Shown piece after piece: positions 1 to 11,800 of a DNA stretch of 64,000 nucleotides (positions are counted from its first letter, which is position 1; every line of letters begins with the position of its first letter). The notes beneath the pieces were generated by a model that worked only from the letters and a program-made list of their open reading frames with translations, did no database searches and was not told the origin of the DNA. Made by a program: the position numbers and the translations under genes. This stretch comes from Tetramitus jugosus. Lineage: Eukaryota; Heterolobosea; Eutetramitea; Acrasida; Vahlkampfiidae. Location: contig OW569384.1 in assembly GCA_937625935.1 (NCBI GenBank), positions 186,001-250,000 on the forward strand, given 5' to 3'.

Positions 1-1130
1 CGCCATGCACTCCAATCCTCTAGTGTGATGCTCGGTATGAAAAACACACAGACAACAGTCAATTGTTGAATGAGAAACAATGAATTCTCTGATATCGTGA
101 TACCTGGTTGTCCGTCTTGACTCTTCTTCATGAACCGCAGAGCAATCATGTAAATGGACAATGAAACAGTTGAAAAGAATGCCAGACTCATTCCCAATCC
201 ATCTCTCCATGTCAAGTGACCCTTGAACAGTTGGACCCAATCAATATACACTTGGAACAAGAAATCGTACCAGTGTCTCTTTGGAAACAGGTGAACTGAA
301 CCTCCAACGACAATCAATGCACCACCAAGAACAGTGATGATCATGGCGGCAACACCCTTCCAATTCCAAGCTTCTCTTTGACTCTCCTCAATCAGTCGAT
401 TTCCCAGACAAAAGGACAGCAAACTCACGACAAACGGTGTCGACAGTGATACGAGCTGAACATTCACTGCCGTAGTGAATTTTGTGGAATACAAGTTGGT
501 TCCCGATCTCAGGATAATTGCCACGATAAAGACAATCAGGGCAATGTATTTCTTGAGACCTGATAGTCTTTGCTTGAGCGATCGCTTTGCTGTTGGCTCC
601 AACAAGGTTTGTGTCTCTTCAGTTACCACAGCAGCTTCTCCTTCATCGACAATGACTTGTGACAAATTGCTTTCTTCTTGAATAGAAGCTTTTGGCTCGT
701 TTCTGTTGCGAAACCGTGTCCACAGAGACTTGAACCAAGGAATCAACAGCACTGGCATATACAACAGGAGAGCTACCAAATTACTCGTGAAAAGCAGAGA
801 CAATGTCGGAATAGGATGAGACACATCATGTTGAAGATATCTTGAGAATGGATGTTGAAGACCAAAAAGCACATGAGACAACAAACACATGGCAACTCCA
901 GTCGTATACTTTACCGATGTCGTCGATGCAGATGACACTGAGTGTTTGTCTTGACGTTTTCTTGATGTAGCTTGGTCACCATCAGCTGATTCATTACGTT
1001 CAGTTACGGTGGCGCCATCGATTGAGTCCATGAGAAGTGGTTCAGAGCTAACACCGTGGTCAACAGTGTGCGAAGTTGCAACAAGTAATGTCTTTTCTTC
1101 ATTTTCACGATTCAACGAAAATGAAGTCAT
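1..1130 (-). CDS. DMT/EamA-like membrane transporter (C-terminus cut by window edge)
   Basis: An open frame on the minus strand starts at the ATG ending at 1130 and runs without a stop off the left edge (about 376 residues seen). The first ~70 residues are polar. Hydrophobic segments follow (one reads as GVAMCLLSHVLFGLQHPF, later VALLLYMPVLLIPW and YIALIVFIVAIILRSGTNLY). Towards the C-terminus there is a Gly-rich helix with GGALIVVGG, then another segment near residues 325-340. The pattern of paired helices, with a mid-protein 'Y..K.TTAVNVQLVSLSTPFVV' stretch, resembles drug/metabolite transporters (EamA, SLC35F/G group), which move nucleotide sugars or metabolites. The substrate cannot be told. 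A charged cytosolic loop of ~50 residues splits the early helices. Divergent from the RNA ligase gene. The family call rests on pattern only. Confidence 0.65.
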   Translation of the reverse strand, partial: MTSFSLNRENEEKTLLVATSHTVDHGVSSEPLLMDSIDGATVTERNESADGDQATSRKRQDKHSVSSASTTSVKYTTGVAMCLLSHVLFGLQHPFSRYLQHDVSHPIPTLSLLFTSNLVALLLYMPVLLIPWFKSLWTRFRNRNEPKASIQEESNLSQVIVDEGEAAVVTEETQTLLEPTAKRSLKQRLSGLKKYIALIVFIVAIILRSGTNLYSTKFTTAVNVQLVSLSTPFVVSLLSFCLGNRLIEESQREAWNWKGVAAMIITVLGGALIVVGGSVHLFPKRHWYDFLFQVYIDWVQLFKGHLTWRDGLGMSLAFFSTVSLSIYMIALRFMKKSQDGQPGITISENSLFLIQQLTVVCVFFIPSITLEDWSAW

Positions 1131-1594
1131 AATTGGATAGTGTGAATACCTTTGAATGTTCGATGCCGACGTGAGAGCTAGGAAGAGTATGGTTTAGTTT
1201 TCATATGGTTTCAAACAGGCCTGTTTGGCATCAGATAAACTGTTTCCCACAATTCAAATTTTGATTTTTTCCGCTATAAATGGAATGATCAAAGTTGTTC
1301 GACCATTCCACCGCACAATCTGGCGGACCAAATTCTTGTATGGAAATTTCAGTCAACCTTGAATCTAACTTAGAAATCTCTAATTGTCAACATCCTTTCG
1401 CAGTTATTTGATTTCGGAGAATGTCGCCCGGTCAACATCGGTTTTCAGCTGGAATGCAATCCTGTTCATGCACTTCTGAAGCGAAAACTCATGTTCCAGG
1501 GTTCGGAGAACATGCAACACAAGTCCCATTATAAAAACAAAAACAAGCAGGTTGTCCAACCAATCACAAGAAAAAAAACAGAAAGAGCATCATC
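1131..1594. other. Intergenic region between divergent genes
   Basis: About 460 bases between the start codons of the transporter and the RNA ligase. AT-rich with A-runs before the ligase ATG. It should hold both promoters and leaders. No convincing gene or RNA seen. Confidence 0.6.
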
Positions 1595-2818
1595 ATGGTC
1601 ACTACTGGTAAGCCAACATTCAAAAAGTATCCATCCATCGAAAATCACTACCGGGAAGAGTTCATGGAACAAGTGTACGAGAGCATCCAACACTTTCATA
1701 GCAAGAACGAAGAGAATCAATTACCAAGACAAGATATCGAATGGGTTTCATCTGAAAAGGTCCACGGATCAAACTTTAGCTTTATTGTGAGGCGCTCTGA
1801 TGAAGACGCAGACAATGTGTCGATTTCTGTTGGAAAACGTTCGGGTATTGTTGCTCCTGATGATAAATTCTTTCCGCAAGCAAGAGCCGCCGTACAGAGA
1901 AAATACGCTGGTGCTTGTAAGAGAGCTTTCGAGGTGTTGAGCCAAGAGTTTGAGTCTGATGACTCGAAACCAATTCGTGTGGAACAAGTGGTTGTTTTTG
2001 GTGAGTTGTTTGGAGGTCAATACAAGACAAAGATTACTGGCCGTGTTCCAATCCAAAAGGGTGTTTATTACTGTGAGGAGTTTGATTTTTATGCGTTTGA
2101 TGTATATGTATCGGGTGTTCCCAAGGTTGCTCGCGAAGAGTCAGAGGAGACTGAAGAAGGAAATTTGGAAGGAGATGGATCATCATCCAGATCTGGAGTA
2201 TGGTTGACTTTTGATGAGGCAGTCCAGTTGTTTGAAAAGGTAGGATTTCATGTCTATTGTAAACCGTTGGCCAGAGGAAAGCTGGCTGACGTGTTGGCCG
2301 TTGCTGTTGCGTTCAACACAACTGTGCCTGCCACATTCTATCCTCACTTGCCTCCTATGGAAGATGGAACAAATATTTGTGAAGGTGTTGTGATTAAGCC
2401 CGCGAATGCGGTATTGCGTCTGCGCTCAGGAGACAGAATTTCCATCAAGAAGAAGAATCCACATTTTATGGAGGTGTCAGCACCAAAGCCACGCACCTCC
2501 AGCGGCACTCAAGAAGGTCCTAAAGGTCCTGTGTTTGAGACAGAAGAAGGAAGGATGGCATATGAGGATTGCCAGCGCTACATTACACCACAACGTCTCA
2601 ACAATTGCGAATCAAAGATTGGACACTTGCACAGGTCCACAGTCGGAAGGTTGATTGGTGCGTTGTCAAAGGATGCCCTAGAAGACTTTATCAAAGACAA
2701 TCAAACCTTGTGGGATTCTGTCAAACGGGAAGATCAGAAGTTAATTACGAAGAAACTCTCAGTGCTCGCACAGGAGATGGTCAAGACTCAAATGAAACAA
2801 CTCAACGCAGCAGTCTAA
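1595..2818 (+). CDS. Rnl2-type ATP-dependent RNA ligase
   Basis: Predicted 407-residue RNA ligase of the nucleotidyltransferase superfamily. It would seal 3'-OH/5'-phosphate RNA ends through ligase-AMP and RNA-adenylate intermediates. The motifs are in order: motif I EKVHGSN with the lysine to be adenylylated at K55; GELFGG at 136-141 (IIIa); FYAFDV at 165-170 (III); EGVVIKP at 263-269 (IV); SIKKKN at 283-288 (V). The Glu-Lys-x-His-Gly-x-Asn form of motif I and its position near the N-terminus are typical of the T4 Rnl2 / trypanosome editing-ligase group. A C-terminal ~100-residue helical region follows, as in Rnl2. An acidic Ser-rich insert (about 180-200) lies between motifs III and IV. ATG 1595 follows an A-rich leader. 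AATAAA at 2850-2855 lies just after the stop and could be a polyadenylation signal. Convergent with the F-box gene. Confidence 0.85.
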   Translation: MVTTGKPTFKKYPSIENHYREEFMEQVYESIQHFHSKNEENQLPRQDIEWVSSEKVHGSNFSFIVRRSDEDADNVSISVGKRSGIVAPDDKFFPQARAAVQRKYAGACKRAFEVLSQEFESDDSKPIRVEQVVVFGELFGGQYKTKITGRVPIQKGVYYCEEFDFYAFDVYVSGVPKVAREESEETEEGNLEGDGSSSRSGVWLTFDEAVQLFEKVGFHVYCKPLARGKLADVLAVAVAFNTTVPATFYPHLPPMEDGTNICEGVVIKPANAVLRLRSGDRISIKKKNPHFMEVSAPKPRTSSGTQEGPKGPVFETEEGRMAYEDCQRYITPQRLNNCESKIGHLHRSTVGRLIGALSKDALEDFIKDNQTLWDSVKREDQKLITKKLSVLAQEMVKTQMKQLNAAV

Positions 2819-2881
2819 GTTTTTGAGGTCGATGGACGTATTCGAATTGAATAAATGAATCAACCTAATTGGTCTTTCTAT

Positions 2882-3982
2882 TCATTTCACCACATTGTTG
2901 TTGTCCAGCATGGATGGGTGCCTCATCCGAATGGACACACGGTGTCTTCCAATGACTGATATGGCAGGATAGTACAAGATATCTCGTGTTGGAATGTCTT
3001 GTATGGTGTGGAAGTACTCGTTGTTCTTGAAAAGATACATAGATGCGTTGCCTGAGCGAGTTAGATTCTTCAGGTCGAGTTTCATCGATATTGTGTCACC
3101 AGTGCTGAACTTGAATTTCTTCTGATTCAGAATCGATGAATTCTTCTTTTTGCCTACGTGGGCTATATGTTGACCAATATTGTAACTGACACCCGTAGTG
3201 GAAAACCCTATAATGGCGTTCAGGGGTGCTTCAACAAATCCAAACGTACTTCTCTCAATTCCAACAAATATTCTATAGGCGTTGTAGTCCCCATTGTCAT
3301 GCTCATCCAGGCTGTACTCCCAACAATGCACCACTCCCATGACAAGTTTTCTACTGGCTCGTATGGTGTACCACTGGTTGATTTTCTCACAAGATATTGT
3401 CCTGTTATGATTGTGCATTTGGATGTCAGAGTTTGCTGTTCTTGTATCGGGATCCCAATGAATCATGTTTAAACAAACTAGTTCCCTCCACATGCATCTG
3501 TTCAATGTTGACAAACCATCAGTTGCCATTCTTCCATCATTTGTCGTGACCACATTTGACAATGTCACCTTGTGCTTTTCTTCATCTTGAGAACAATCTG
3601 TCTCTCTCAATTCCATTCCCTTTTGAAAGGATTCTTCAATTCCCTCCTTCTCCTTCAATTCTTCAATGTAAGCTTTAATTATGTCTTCATTGTTCAACCC
3701 GAGTTGACAAGCGATCAATTTCCACACGTAGATATCGGCATCTGAGCTCAGCACCAAGTACGCTCCATGCTGACAACTCAATGATACTTGATACAGATCT
3801 GACATGGTCAAAAAACTCAACATGTACATTTGCAGATCACATGACAATAGTTCAAAAATATTAGCGGTCAAAAATTCTTCTTTTTCTTCCATGTGCTCAC
3901 TATATTGTTGTTTGTGCGTTTTGGCTGGTGCCTGGAGAAAAATGGCGCGCGTTGTAGAAGTTGAAAGATTCGTTTTCAACAT
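2882..3982 (-). CDS. F-box protein with C-terminal SPRY-like domain
   Basis: 366 residues. Around residues 40-85 a Leu-rich block (IFELLSCDLQMYMLSFLTMSDL, continuing to a W at the end) looks like an F-box, which binds Skp1 in SCF ubiquitin ligases. The C-terminal ~180 residues look like a SPRY/B30.2 fold: a strand with GVVHCWEYSLDE, then a GFSTTGVSYNIG turn, and a closing 'MYLFKNNEYFHTI...YYPAISV' strand pair, the usual place of the 'NG...PA' SPRY ending. Such proteins would bring a substrate bound by SPRY to the ligase; the substrate is unknown. The start could instead be the second ATG ending at 3892, because the first 30 residues are poorly structured and leave only 39 bases to the divergent PP2C ATG. 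Confidence 0.6.
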   Translation of the reverse strand: MLKTNLSTSTTRAIFLQAPAKTHKQQYSEHMEEKEEFLTANIFELLSCDLQMYMLSFLTMSDLYQVSLSCQHGAYLVLSSDADIYVWKLIACQLGLNNEDIIKAYIEELKEKEGIEESFQKGMELRETDCSQDEEKHKVTLSNVVTTNDGRMATDGLSTLNRCMWRELVCLNMIHWDPDTRTANSDIQMHNHNRTISCEKINQWYTIRASRKLVMGVVHCWEYSLDEHDNGDYNAYRIFVGIERSTFGFVEAPLNAIIGFSTTGVSYNIGQHIAHVGKKKNSSILNQKKFKFSTGDTISMKLDLKNLTRSGNASMYLFKNNEYFHTIQDIPTRDILYYPAISVIGRHRVSIRMRHPSMLDNNNVVK

Positions 3983-4021
3983 TATTTGCTCAAGAATTGT
4001 GGATGGAGCGAGAGATACACA

Positions 4022-4809
4022 ATGTCGTTCACAAGTGTTAAAGAAATTGGAATCGTTCTTGATATGAACTCAAATTATCGGAGAACGATGGAAGATGGCT
4101 ACTGTTTTGTCGACTGTTTCAGGGGTAGACAAAGGACGCATTGTTTGCTGTTTTCGATGGTCATTTTGGTAGAGCGGTTGTTGATATCTTAGAAAGTACT
4201 TTCCATGTGGAATTGGCCAAAGCTCTGGATGCATCTGGTGAGGGAACTCCGGACAAAATTCAAGAGGCTATCGCAGCTGCATATACAAAGACAGATCAGA
4301 GAACCAAAGGAGTGGAAGGTGGCTCAACATGTGTGAGTTGCCTAGTGATTTCTGATCCAGACAACTCTCGAGTATTGTATACTGCCAATTGTGGAGATTG
4401 CAGGGGAGTGTTGTATATGGGTGACACAGTACACATTCTGACCTATGATCATAAGGGAACAGACCCTAACGAGATTAACAGAGTTATAGATGCAGGAGGT
4501 AGAATCAAACGTGGACGTGTGAACACACAGTTGGCTGTCACAAGAGCATTTGGAAATCACAAATGGAAGCAATATGTTATCAGTGAGCCTTTCCAGACCA
4601 AAAGTTCATTGAATAGTAGTTTCTCACTATTGATTCTTGCAAGTGATGGTTTGTGGGATGTCATTGGGAATGAAGAAGCCGTTGACTTCTGTAAAGTGAA
4701 ACTCCAAGCCCAACGATTGACTGCTCAAGAGTGTGCACAGGGACTGACTGACTTGGCCAAAGAGAAGAGATCCAATGATAACATTACTGTCATTGTTGTG
4801 GTATTGTGA
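4022..4809 (+). CDS. PP2C-family Ser/Thr phosphatase, with apparent -1 base frameshift
   Basis: A PP2C (PPM) metal-dependent protein phosphatase of about 262 residues. The N-terminal part, from ATG 4022, carries NYRRTMEDG (PP2C motif 1). The rest lies in a different frame: FAVFDGHFGR (metal-binding DG), LYTANCGDCRG, DHKGTDPNE, RGRVNTQLAVTRAFGNHKW, ILASDGLWDV (second metal site) and SNDNITVIVV at the end. The first part runs in frame 2 and the second in frame 1. A TAG in frame 1 at 4126-4128 sets the change near 4121-4131, where one base appears to be missing. The only GT-AG way across would be a ~20-base intron (4109-4128), too short for the introns seen elsewhere here. Either a sequence error or a real lesion; otherwise all key residues are present. 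Short for the family but complete. Confidence 0.75.
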
Positions 4810-5879
4810 CCAAGAAGATAGACATTTGGCTTTTGTAGTTTGTGTCTTTTCCAAATCACTATTAGATACTATACATTGTTATGTTTGAATAAGTGAATAC
4901 ATTGTATTATCATATGAAACCCTCACCATGAAAATCTATTATAGAACAATTTACCAGAAGAATCGATTCAGCACTCTCACCGTTGTTCTCCAGTTTAATT
5001 ATTCTTGTTTGACGAATTACAGTTCTTGGATGCTTAGGACCGTAGTTCGTCAGTGATAAACTGTGAAATTCAAAATCTTTTGACTGTCAATATGTACCAA
5101 GCTAGAGTAGATGAAGTTTGTAGAAAGTATATTCGACACAGGGTGTCACTAAATGAATTAGAAACAGTATCTGGTTGATCAGATGTATCGTATTTATTGC
5201 TTTTAGACGGAGGTCACAAATTCGTCCTTTATTCTATAATGCACTGTCTGATTCAATTAGTGATCACTTATGACTCCTAGAGTTTGGATTGTTGGCTAAA
5301 CAACTATCATTCTGATTACCGTTACAGACATGACAGAAGAATTCTGGAAGATAACTCGCTAATAGAAAAATTGCAAGAAAAGGGCAGAGGGTAACCCTTA
5401 CCCTGGTGGCTTCATGCTCAGTTCCACAATCACTTTTTGTTGAACTCTTATCGATCTGAAATTTGAACGATGCGATTCATTTGTGCGACCAGAAAGGTGT
5501 TATTATTCCCCGCCCTTGACCGCTGTCACACATCAGACATCAATGTCGAAAAGTGTAACCGCCACTGAATTTTTGGGGTTTGGTGCACCTTGGACCCTTC
5601 CCGAACTGCGCCCATGTTGCCAAACAACAAAACACTCTTGTTAAACAACAGTAACAAACACAACATCAACACCAAACAAGTCGTTTATCGAATAGTCGTT
5701 GCTTCTTCAGTGCTGACAATCCCTCAATTCTTCTTCTTCTTCTTTTCACACAACAACAACAACAACAGCTAAGAGAGCAACACACACGACTCCTCAAATT
5801 TGGTCATCATCATCACGTACTATAACAACGATCACCACACCACAAACCGAAACTTTGATTTTTTTGAAACAACCATAAC
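4810..5879. other. Long intergenic region
   Basis: About 1.07 kb without a supported gene. The end nearest 5880 is rich in AAC/ACA and should be the leader of the RasGAP gene. A perfect 7-bp stem, 3-base loop palindrome (AGGGTAA/TTACCCT) lies at 5388-5404. A short frame at 5590-5772 is AAC-repeat leader, not a convincing gene. Confidence 0.5.
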
Positions 5880-8800
5880 ATGTCATCACCACAAGATAAA
5901 GTCATTGATGATTTGATTGCTGGTCTTATTCGGATCACCACATCACTCGTAAGTGTGAAAAAACAATAATTCTCACTTGCTCTCTCTCTCTTTTTTTGTG
6001 TGTGTTGTTCATTGACATGATGTTGAAAAAAAAAGATGGAAAGCTAACACATAGCGCTCTACAATTTTTTTTGTAACGTTTCACTCTCTTTGATGACAAC
6101 ACAAAAAACACATATTTATTCATTTATTAGCTTCCATTTTCTTCCAAAATTACTACGACGAGCAGAATTGGCGACTTGAGACAAAATGCCAATTCGTTGA
6201 TCAAGCTCTCCAAATACAAATTGGACAGAGTGGTCGAAGGCCTACTGCACCTGCAGGCAGAGTTGATCAAGAGCTATGAAAACGCAAAGCAATTAGAATC
6301 TGTATCACTATCCAGCAACTCACACAACTCACTCACATCGAGCATCTCCAGTCCCACAGGTGCATCTTCACCGAGCAGCAGCACCGGTGGCAACGCAGGC
6401 AGTCACAATAGCATCAACGCCAACAACCTAAACAATAGCACCAGTAACAACAGTGATCGCAACAGCAGCAACAACAGTGCTAACAGCAGCAGCAGCAACA
6501 GCTCAAACTCTGGCAACAGTGCAACCAATAGTGGTTCAGGATTGTTTGACGATCCACAGAACGAAGACGTTTTGCACTCGAGATACATTCGATCCAAAAT
6601 CATTGTGTTCCAACTGTTTGTCAAGACATTGTCCGCTGCGATCAATCATGACAAGTTTGACCTTCGATTCGAAAACGATTTCTTGAATGAGAGTCTCTAC
6701 GGCACAGGCAACAAGGACGATGAAGACGATGGTGCACAACAAGAAACACTAGAGCAGTTGCTCAAGAAGCAAGCAGAGGAGAAGATGAGTCAACACACGA
6801 TTCAAATCTCCACCACTGGCGACGTGGATCAACTCCAGTTCGATACACAGTCCGAAATGTCCGACAGCACGAATCCGCATGCAAGCATAGACCTGACTGG
6901 TTCATTGATGCGCGCTGCTAGCAGTGGAAATTTGTTTACTGCCACGTTGGGCAACCAGAATGCGCAACAGCAGCAACATGCTGATGGAGACAAGTTTGAT
7001 GAGAGCAGATTGCCAAAGTTGGACCCTTCATTGACTCAGTCTTTGTTGAGATACATTATCGACACTTTGTGGCCATCGTCCGATAACACGAGAGACAAGG
7101 ACAAGGGCTATTTGAATGAGAGAGTGTTGAAGCACTTGGCTGCCAGAGCACTATTTAAGTTGTCTATTCTGAGCTTTGATGTCGTCTTTGCCAAGGTTGA
7201 GGACTTTTTCAAGAACATGAAGCAGGACGAAGTCAGTATTCCAATCTACAGCATGCTCGAGTACATTAACTTTGATCGAACAAAGACTTCACGACTGATT
7301 AGCTTGCTCGTTGACTCTTCTTCCAAATTCAAGAAGAATGCAATTGTCGCACTGGCGTATCCATTGCGCAAAGCCATCTGGAACTATATTCTCAATTTCC
7401 CTCAACAGTTCATATCTGACTGCGCAACAAAGAGTCCAATGCCAGGCAATCCAATCAAACTGTTCCAGGTCATTGCTGAGAAGAAGCCAAAGAAGACACC
7501 ATCGATTTGGCCACTGCAAACAATGATTCTGTTATTGTGCCCACAGGCATTGTCCGACGTCATCATGTTGATCAAGACTGGAAAGACAGATAACAATTAC
7601 AAGAAGGAGAGAAAGTTTTTGGAGTCTCTGATCAAGACACTGAAGACCAAGGGTGAACGTGTTGATTATGCTGTGATGTGCTTTGTTGATTTATACAAGG
7701 CATCCACCTATCTAGAAAAGGGCGTTCCTCACAATCTGAGACTGTTGATTGCCCAAGTTCAAAATATTGTTCTCGATCGTCTCTTCAAGAATGTTGAAAG
7801 TCCAGTGAGAACACTGGACGGTAAGATTGATGTGACTCTGATGGTCGATTTCTTAGTTAGTGCCTACAGAATCAATCCCCGATATGTTGTATCATACATT
7901 TTCCCATACTGTCTAAGAGGCACTGGCCTTCATAAGCTCGTGTTTGCCAAGGGTATGCTCCAATTGGCACAGGAAGGTGCTGTTTTGCCATTCCATCCAA
8001 CTCTCTCGCAATGCTTTGCACACATTGCCAAACCTGTTCGTCTGCTTTTCCAAGACTTGTTGAACGAAGAGAATCAACAACAGACCTTGAGAGCCAGTCA
8101 ACAGAAAGAAGCTGCCAGTAATCCAAAGGCCAAAAAGCATCAAAAGGATGCCGAACCAAGCTACTGTACAGAAACCTTGTTGAATTTGTTGGCAGTGTTC
8201 TACACTGAGCCTAGACTCGTTTTGGAGAACACTTCTGGTGCCAGTCATATTACAGATATGATGTATTTGTTCGCATCTTTGACTACTTGTCTTGGTGGAG
8301 CAAACAATGTTCAGATTCAAAATCAAGCTTACAGACTGCTCGAAAAGTTCTTCGATGTCAGATATATCATTCAGTGGTTGCCTGATGATATCGTCACTGG
8401 TTTCACTGAAATTTCATCATCTGTCATGGTCAAGCTCGCTTTCATTCTTTTGAATGATGTGAATATCAAGGGCAATGACATTAAGTCCATTCTGAGTTTG
8501 TTGAAGGAAATTACTAGTTCCGCCAACAAGTTTATTGAACAACACAGAGACAATATCAATGAAGCTCACTTGAAGGGTCGTAAGCGTATCGAAGCCATCG
8601 GAGGTATTGAAAGTGCACTCTTGGTCATGTTGTGTAGCACAGAACATGATGTGTTGACAACTGCGGCCTCCTGCTTTGGTGACTTGTGTAACCAGATTGA
8701 TATTTTGGGTGCCAAGGAAGTCAAGGGTCACAACTCCATTGCTCTCAATTATGAGTTGTACAGAAAGATTGCATCGCTACCATCAAACATCAAGAACTCC

Positions 8801-11800
8801 CAGGATTTGAGATCTGAGATCTTCAAGTTGTTGCGTCGTGTGGAAGTCAAGTCAAAGGCCAATATTGCTGCCTTCCTTGATGTCAATCCTCGATGGAAGA
8901 ACTACACGAAGAATATTATTAGTGCCCAATTCAGAATGAGAGACAGCAAGGATGATTCTGCTGGTAGTTTGAAGGTCATGCAGAAGATGTGGGTCAACTA
9001 CACCACTTTCCTCTGTTCCATCTGTGGTTGCTTGCTCAGCAGTGATAACTCATATGTGAAGAGTCGTCTCAATACGAGAGAAATGACTGAGGATCTTGTC
9101 AAGGAATTAATGCCTCTGTTGATCGCTGATGATCCTGAGATGAGAACTGCCGTTGCTAACATTATTGGTTTGCATCTATCTCCTGCTGCTTATGGTCTCT
9201 TGTTCCACAACTTGCACTCCATTATCGGCAAATTCTTTGGTGAGGAGGGAGCTGTCAAGGTGTCTGCAACATCTACACTCTATGTCGACATGATCATGAC
9301 CATCATGAAGATTATTATTATGCAAGCAAAGGAGAATTCTGCTGATTTGGCGTTGGCCAATTTCGAGACTTTGATTTATTCATTCGTCCAATATTGCTCG
9401 CAACTGGTTCTGAATGCTGAAAACGATTTCATCAAATGCAAGCTCTGCATGATGATTGATCTCGTTCTCGAGAAGAGAGAGTACATCACATTCAGTAATG
9501 AGATTCAATTCAAATTCCAGGTGTTGCGATCGATTGTCGAATGGACCAGCGACTTCGCCTCCAAATACAAGGATAACAATGGTAAGAAGTCTGACACTGT
9601 TGATCCATCCATTACTCTTGATGTCTTGTGTATGAAGGTCATTGCTGGATTGCTCAAGAATTTGAATCTTGCAAAGCTGAAGAGAGAAAAGGGATCTGGA
9701 AAGGAGAGAAACGAAGCAAACAAGAAGGAATTCTTGAAATACTTCCAATTTTTGTCTAGAAATCTATTGAAGTCTAAGGATTCTATGAACAGTGAAGCAT
9801 CCCGAAAGTTCCGTGAGTTCAACATCTTGGCTCTCGGTAACTTGCTCGAATCCAACATGAGTTTCGGTTTGGAACACTTTATGAAGATGGCTTACGACGA
9901 AGATCAAGAAACTCGATCTGCTTTCTTGTCCGTGCTCACCAAGATCATGAAACAGGGTATCCAATTGGAATCCGAAACATTTACCGAACCTCAAGAGAAG
10001 TATGAGAAATTGATGAAGCTGTTAATGGATAATAATCTTGAGATGGTGTTCTTCATCTTGAAGTCTGTCTCTGTGTCTGAACAGGATGACCTATGTAAGG
10101 CATTTGTTAAGTTGTTTGCCGCTCAGGGAGATATCATCAAGCTGTTGAAGACTGCTATTGATCACGAGGTCGAACAAACAATCCAAGCAAGTACTCTGTT
10201 CAGAGCAAATAGTTCCGCCAGTAAGATGTTGACATCTTTCTGTCAAATGTATGGCAAGGACTACATGAACGAGGTATTGTCTTCTCTAGTGAACGGCATT
10301 ATTGGCAACTCATCCAACTATGAAATTGATCCTTCTAAAGTATCCAAGGATGATGACATTGAGAAGAATTTGGCCAACTTGATGGAAATGAGTCAAAACT
10401 TCCTCGATTCCATCTTTAACTCTGTTGAATCTTGCCCAATGCCAATCAGACTCATCTGTAACTATTTAGGTTCAGCTGTTGAGGCTAAGTTCCCTTCGAA
10501 CACGCCTGATGAAGAGAATCCAGATGAGGCAGAGGAGAAGGGAAGCGAAGAAGACGGTCAAACCAATGGACACAAGAGAAAGTATGTTGCTATTGGAGGT
10601 TTGTTGTTCTTGCGTTTCTTGAACCCTGCTATTGTGGCTCCAAAGGCATACGGTATCGTTACTGATCAACCAAATCCTCAAGCCAGCAGATGCTTGTTGT
10701 TGATCTCCAAGCTCGTCCAGAATATTGCCAATGGTGTCAAGTTTGGTGGTAAGCAAGCATATAAGGAGGCATTTATGAAGCCATTGGATCCATTTGTCAT
10801 CTTGAATTTCACTTTGTCCAGAAATTTCTATGACAAGATTGCTGATGTACCTCTCGATACTCAAATCCAAGAGTCACTTCCAATTGAAGAAGAAGCCAGA
10901 ATTCAAAACTTCCTCGTTTTGCACAGATTCTTGTTCAACAACATTGATAAGATGCAGTTGAAAGCTCAGGAGAACGAAAGAGAAAGTGTCGAAAAATTAG
11001 CTTCTCTCGTGTTAGAATTGGGAAGACCTCCTGAGATTGAGAAGTTGATAACAAGCTCTGCCCCAGCGCACGGAGAGTTCTCCAATCCTGTGTTTGACAA
11101 CTTTATGAATCAGATGAAAAACAGAAACATTGATATGTCCGCTATTGAAGAGAAGCAATTCTTCTTTAAGAGTGGTGTGTCTAAATCTCAAAAACCAGTT
11201 GTCTACTTCATCTGTAGAAAGTTCGAAGGTATTGACAATGATGAAAGTCATGAGTTGGCAATGTATCACGTCTTGAGCACTTTGCAGAGTGTTTTCGTGA
11301 AGCCATTTGAAATTCTGGTGGACTGTACCGAGTTCAGAGAAGATCATGGTTTGCAATTGGCTCACTTGTCCAAGTTCTTCAAGTTCTTACCAGCCGGAGC
11401 CAAGAAGAACACCTCTCGAATTATTGTGTATAATCCAAACAGCTTCTTGAAGGATTCGTTCTCAAAGACTATTCAAGGCAAACTGCTGACTCGTAAGAGC
11501 ATTAAGAAACTCGCTCTCTGTTCTTCTATGAAGGAACTCAAGGAGTATATTGATGAGAAGAATTTGGCTCTGCCTGAAGATTCATACAGCTTTGAAAAGG
11601 ATGTTCAAACTACCTTCTCCCCTGCCTGGGTCGTTGCATCCCATAACCACATCAAGGAGGCATCCGTCAAGCTCAGCAGCAACAAGGTCTGTATCATGAC
11701 CAAGAAGGACACAATCTTTGGATTGACTGCCAGATTGGTTGAGTTTATCGATATCACAAAGATCAGTGCAAGAATCGAGTACAACCAAAATGATAACAGC

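Noticed and set aside
4109-4128. A 20-base intron to mend the PP2C frame
   Set aside because: Far shorter than the other introns here and leaves out expected PP2C residues after the first motif, so an indel is more likely.
5160-5190. CTGGTTGATC string that resembles the start of 18S rRNA
   Set aside because: Only ten bases match; no further rRNA sequence follows.
5590-5772. 60-codon frame before the RasGAP gene
   Set aside because: Made of AAC/TTC simple repeats in the leader region.
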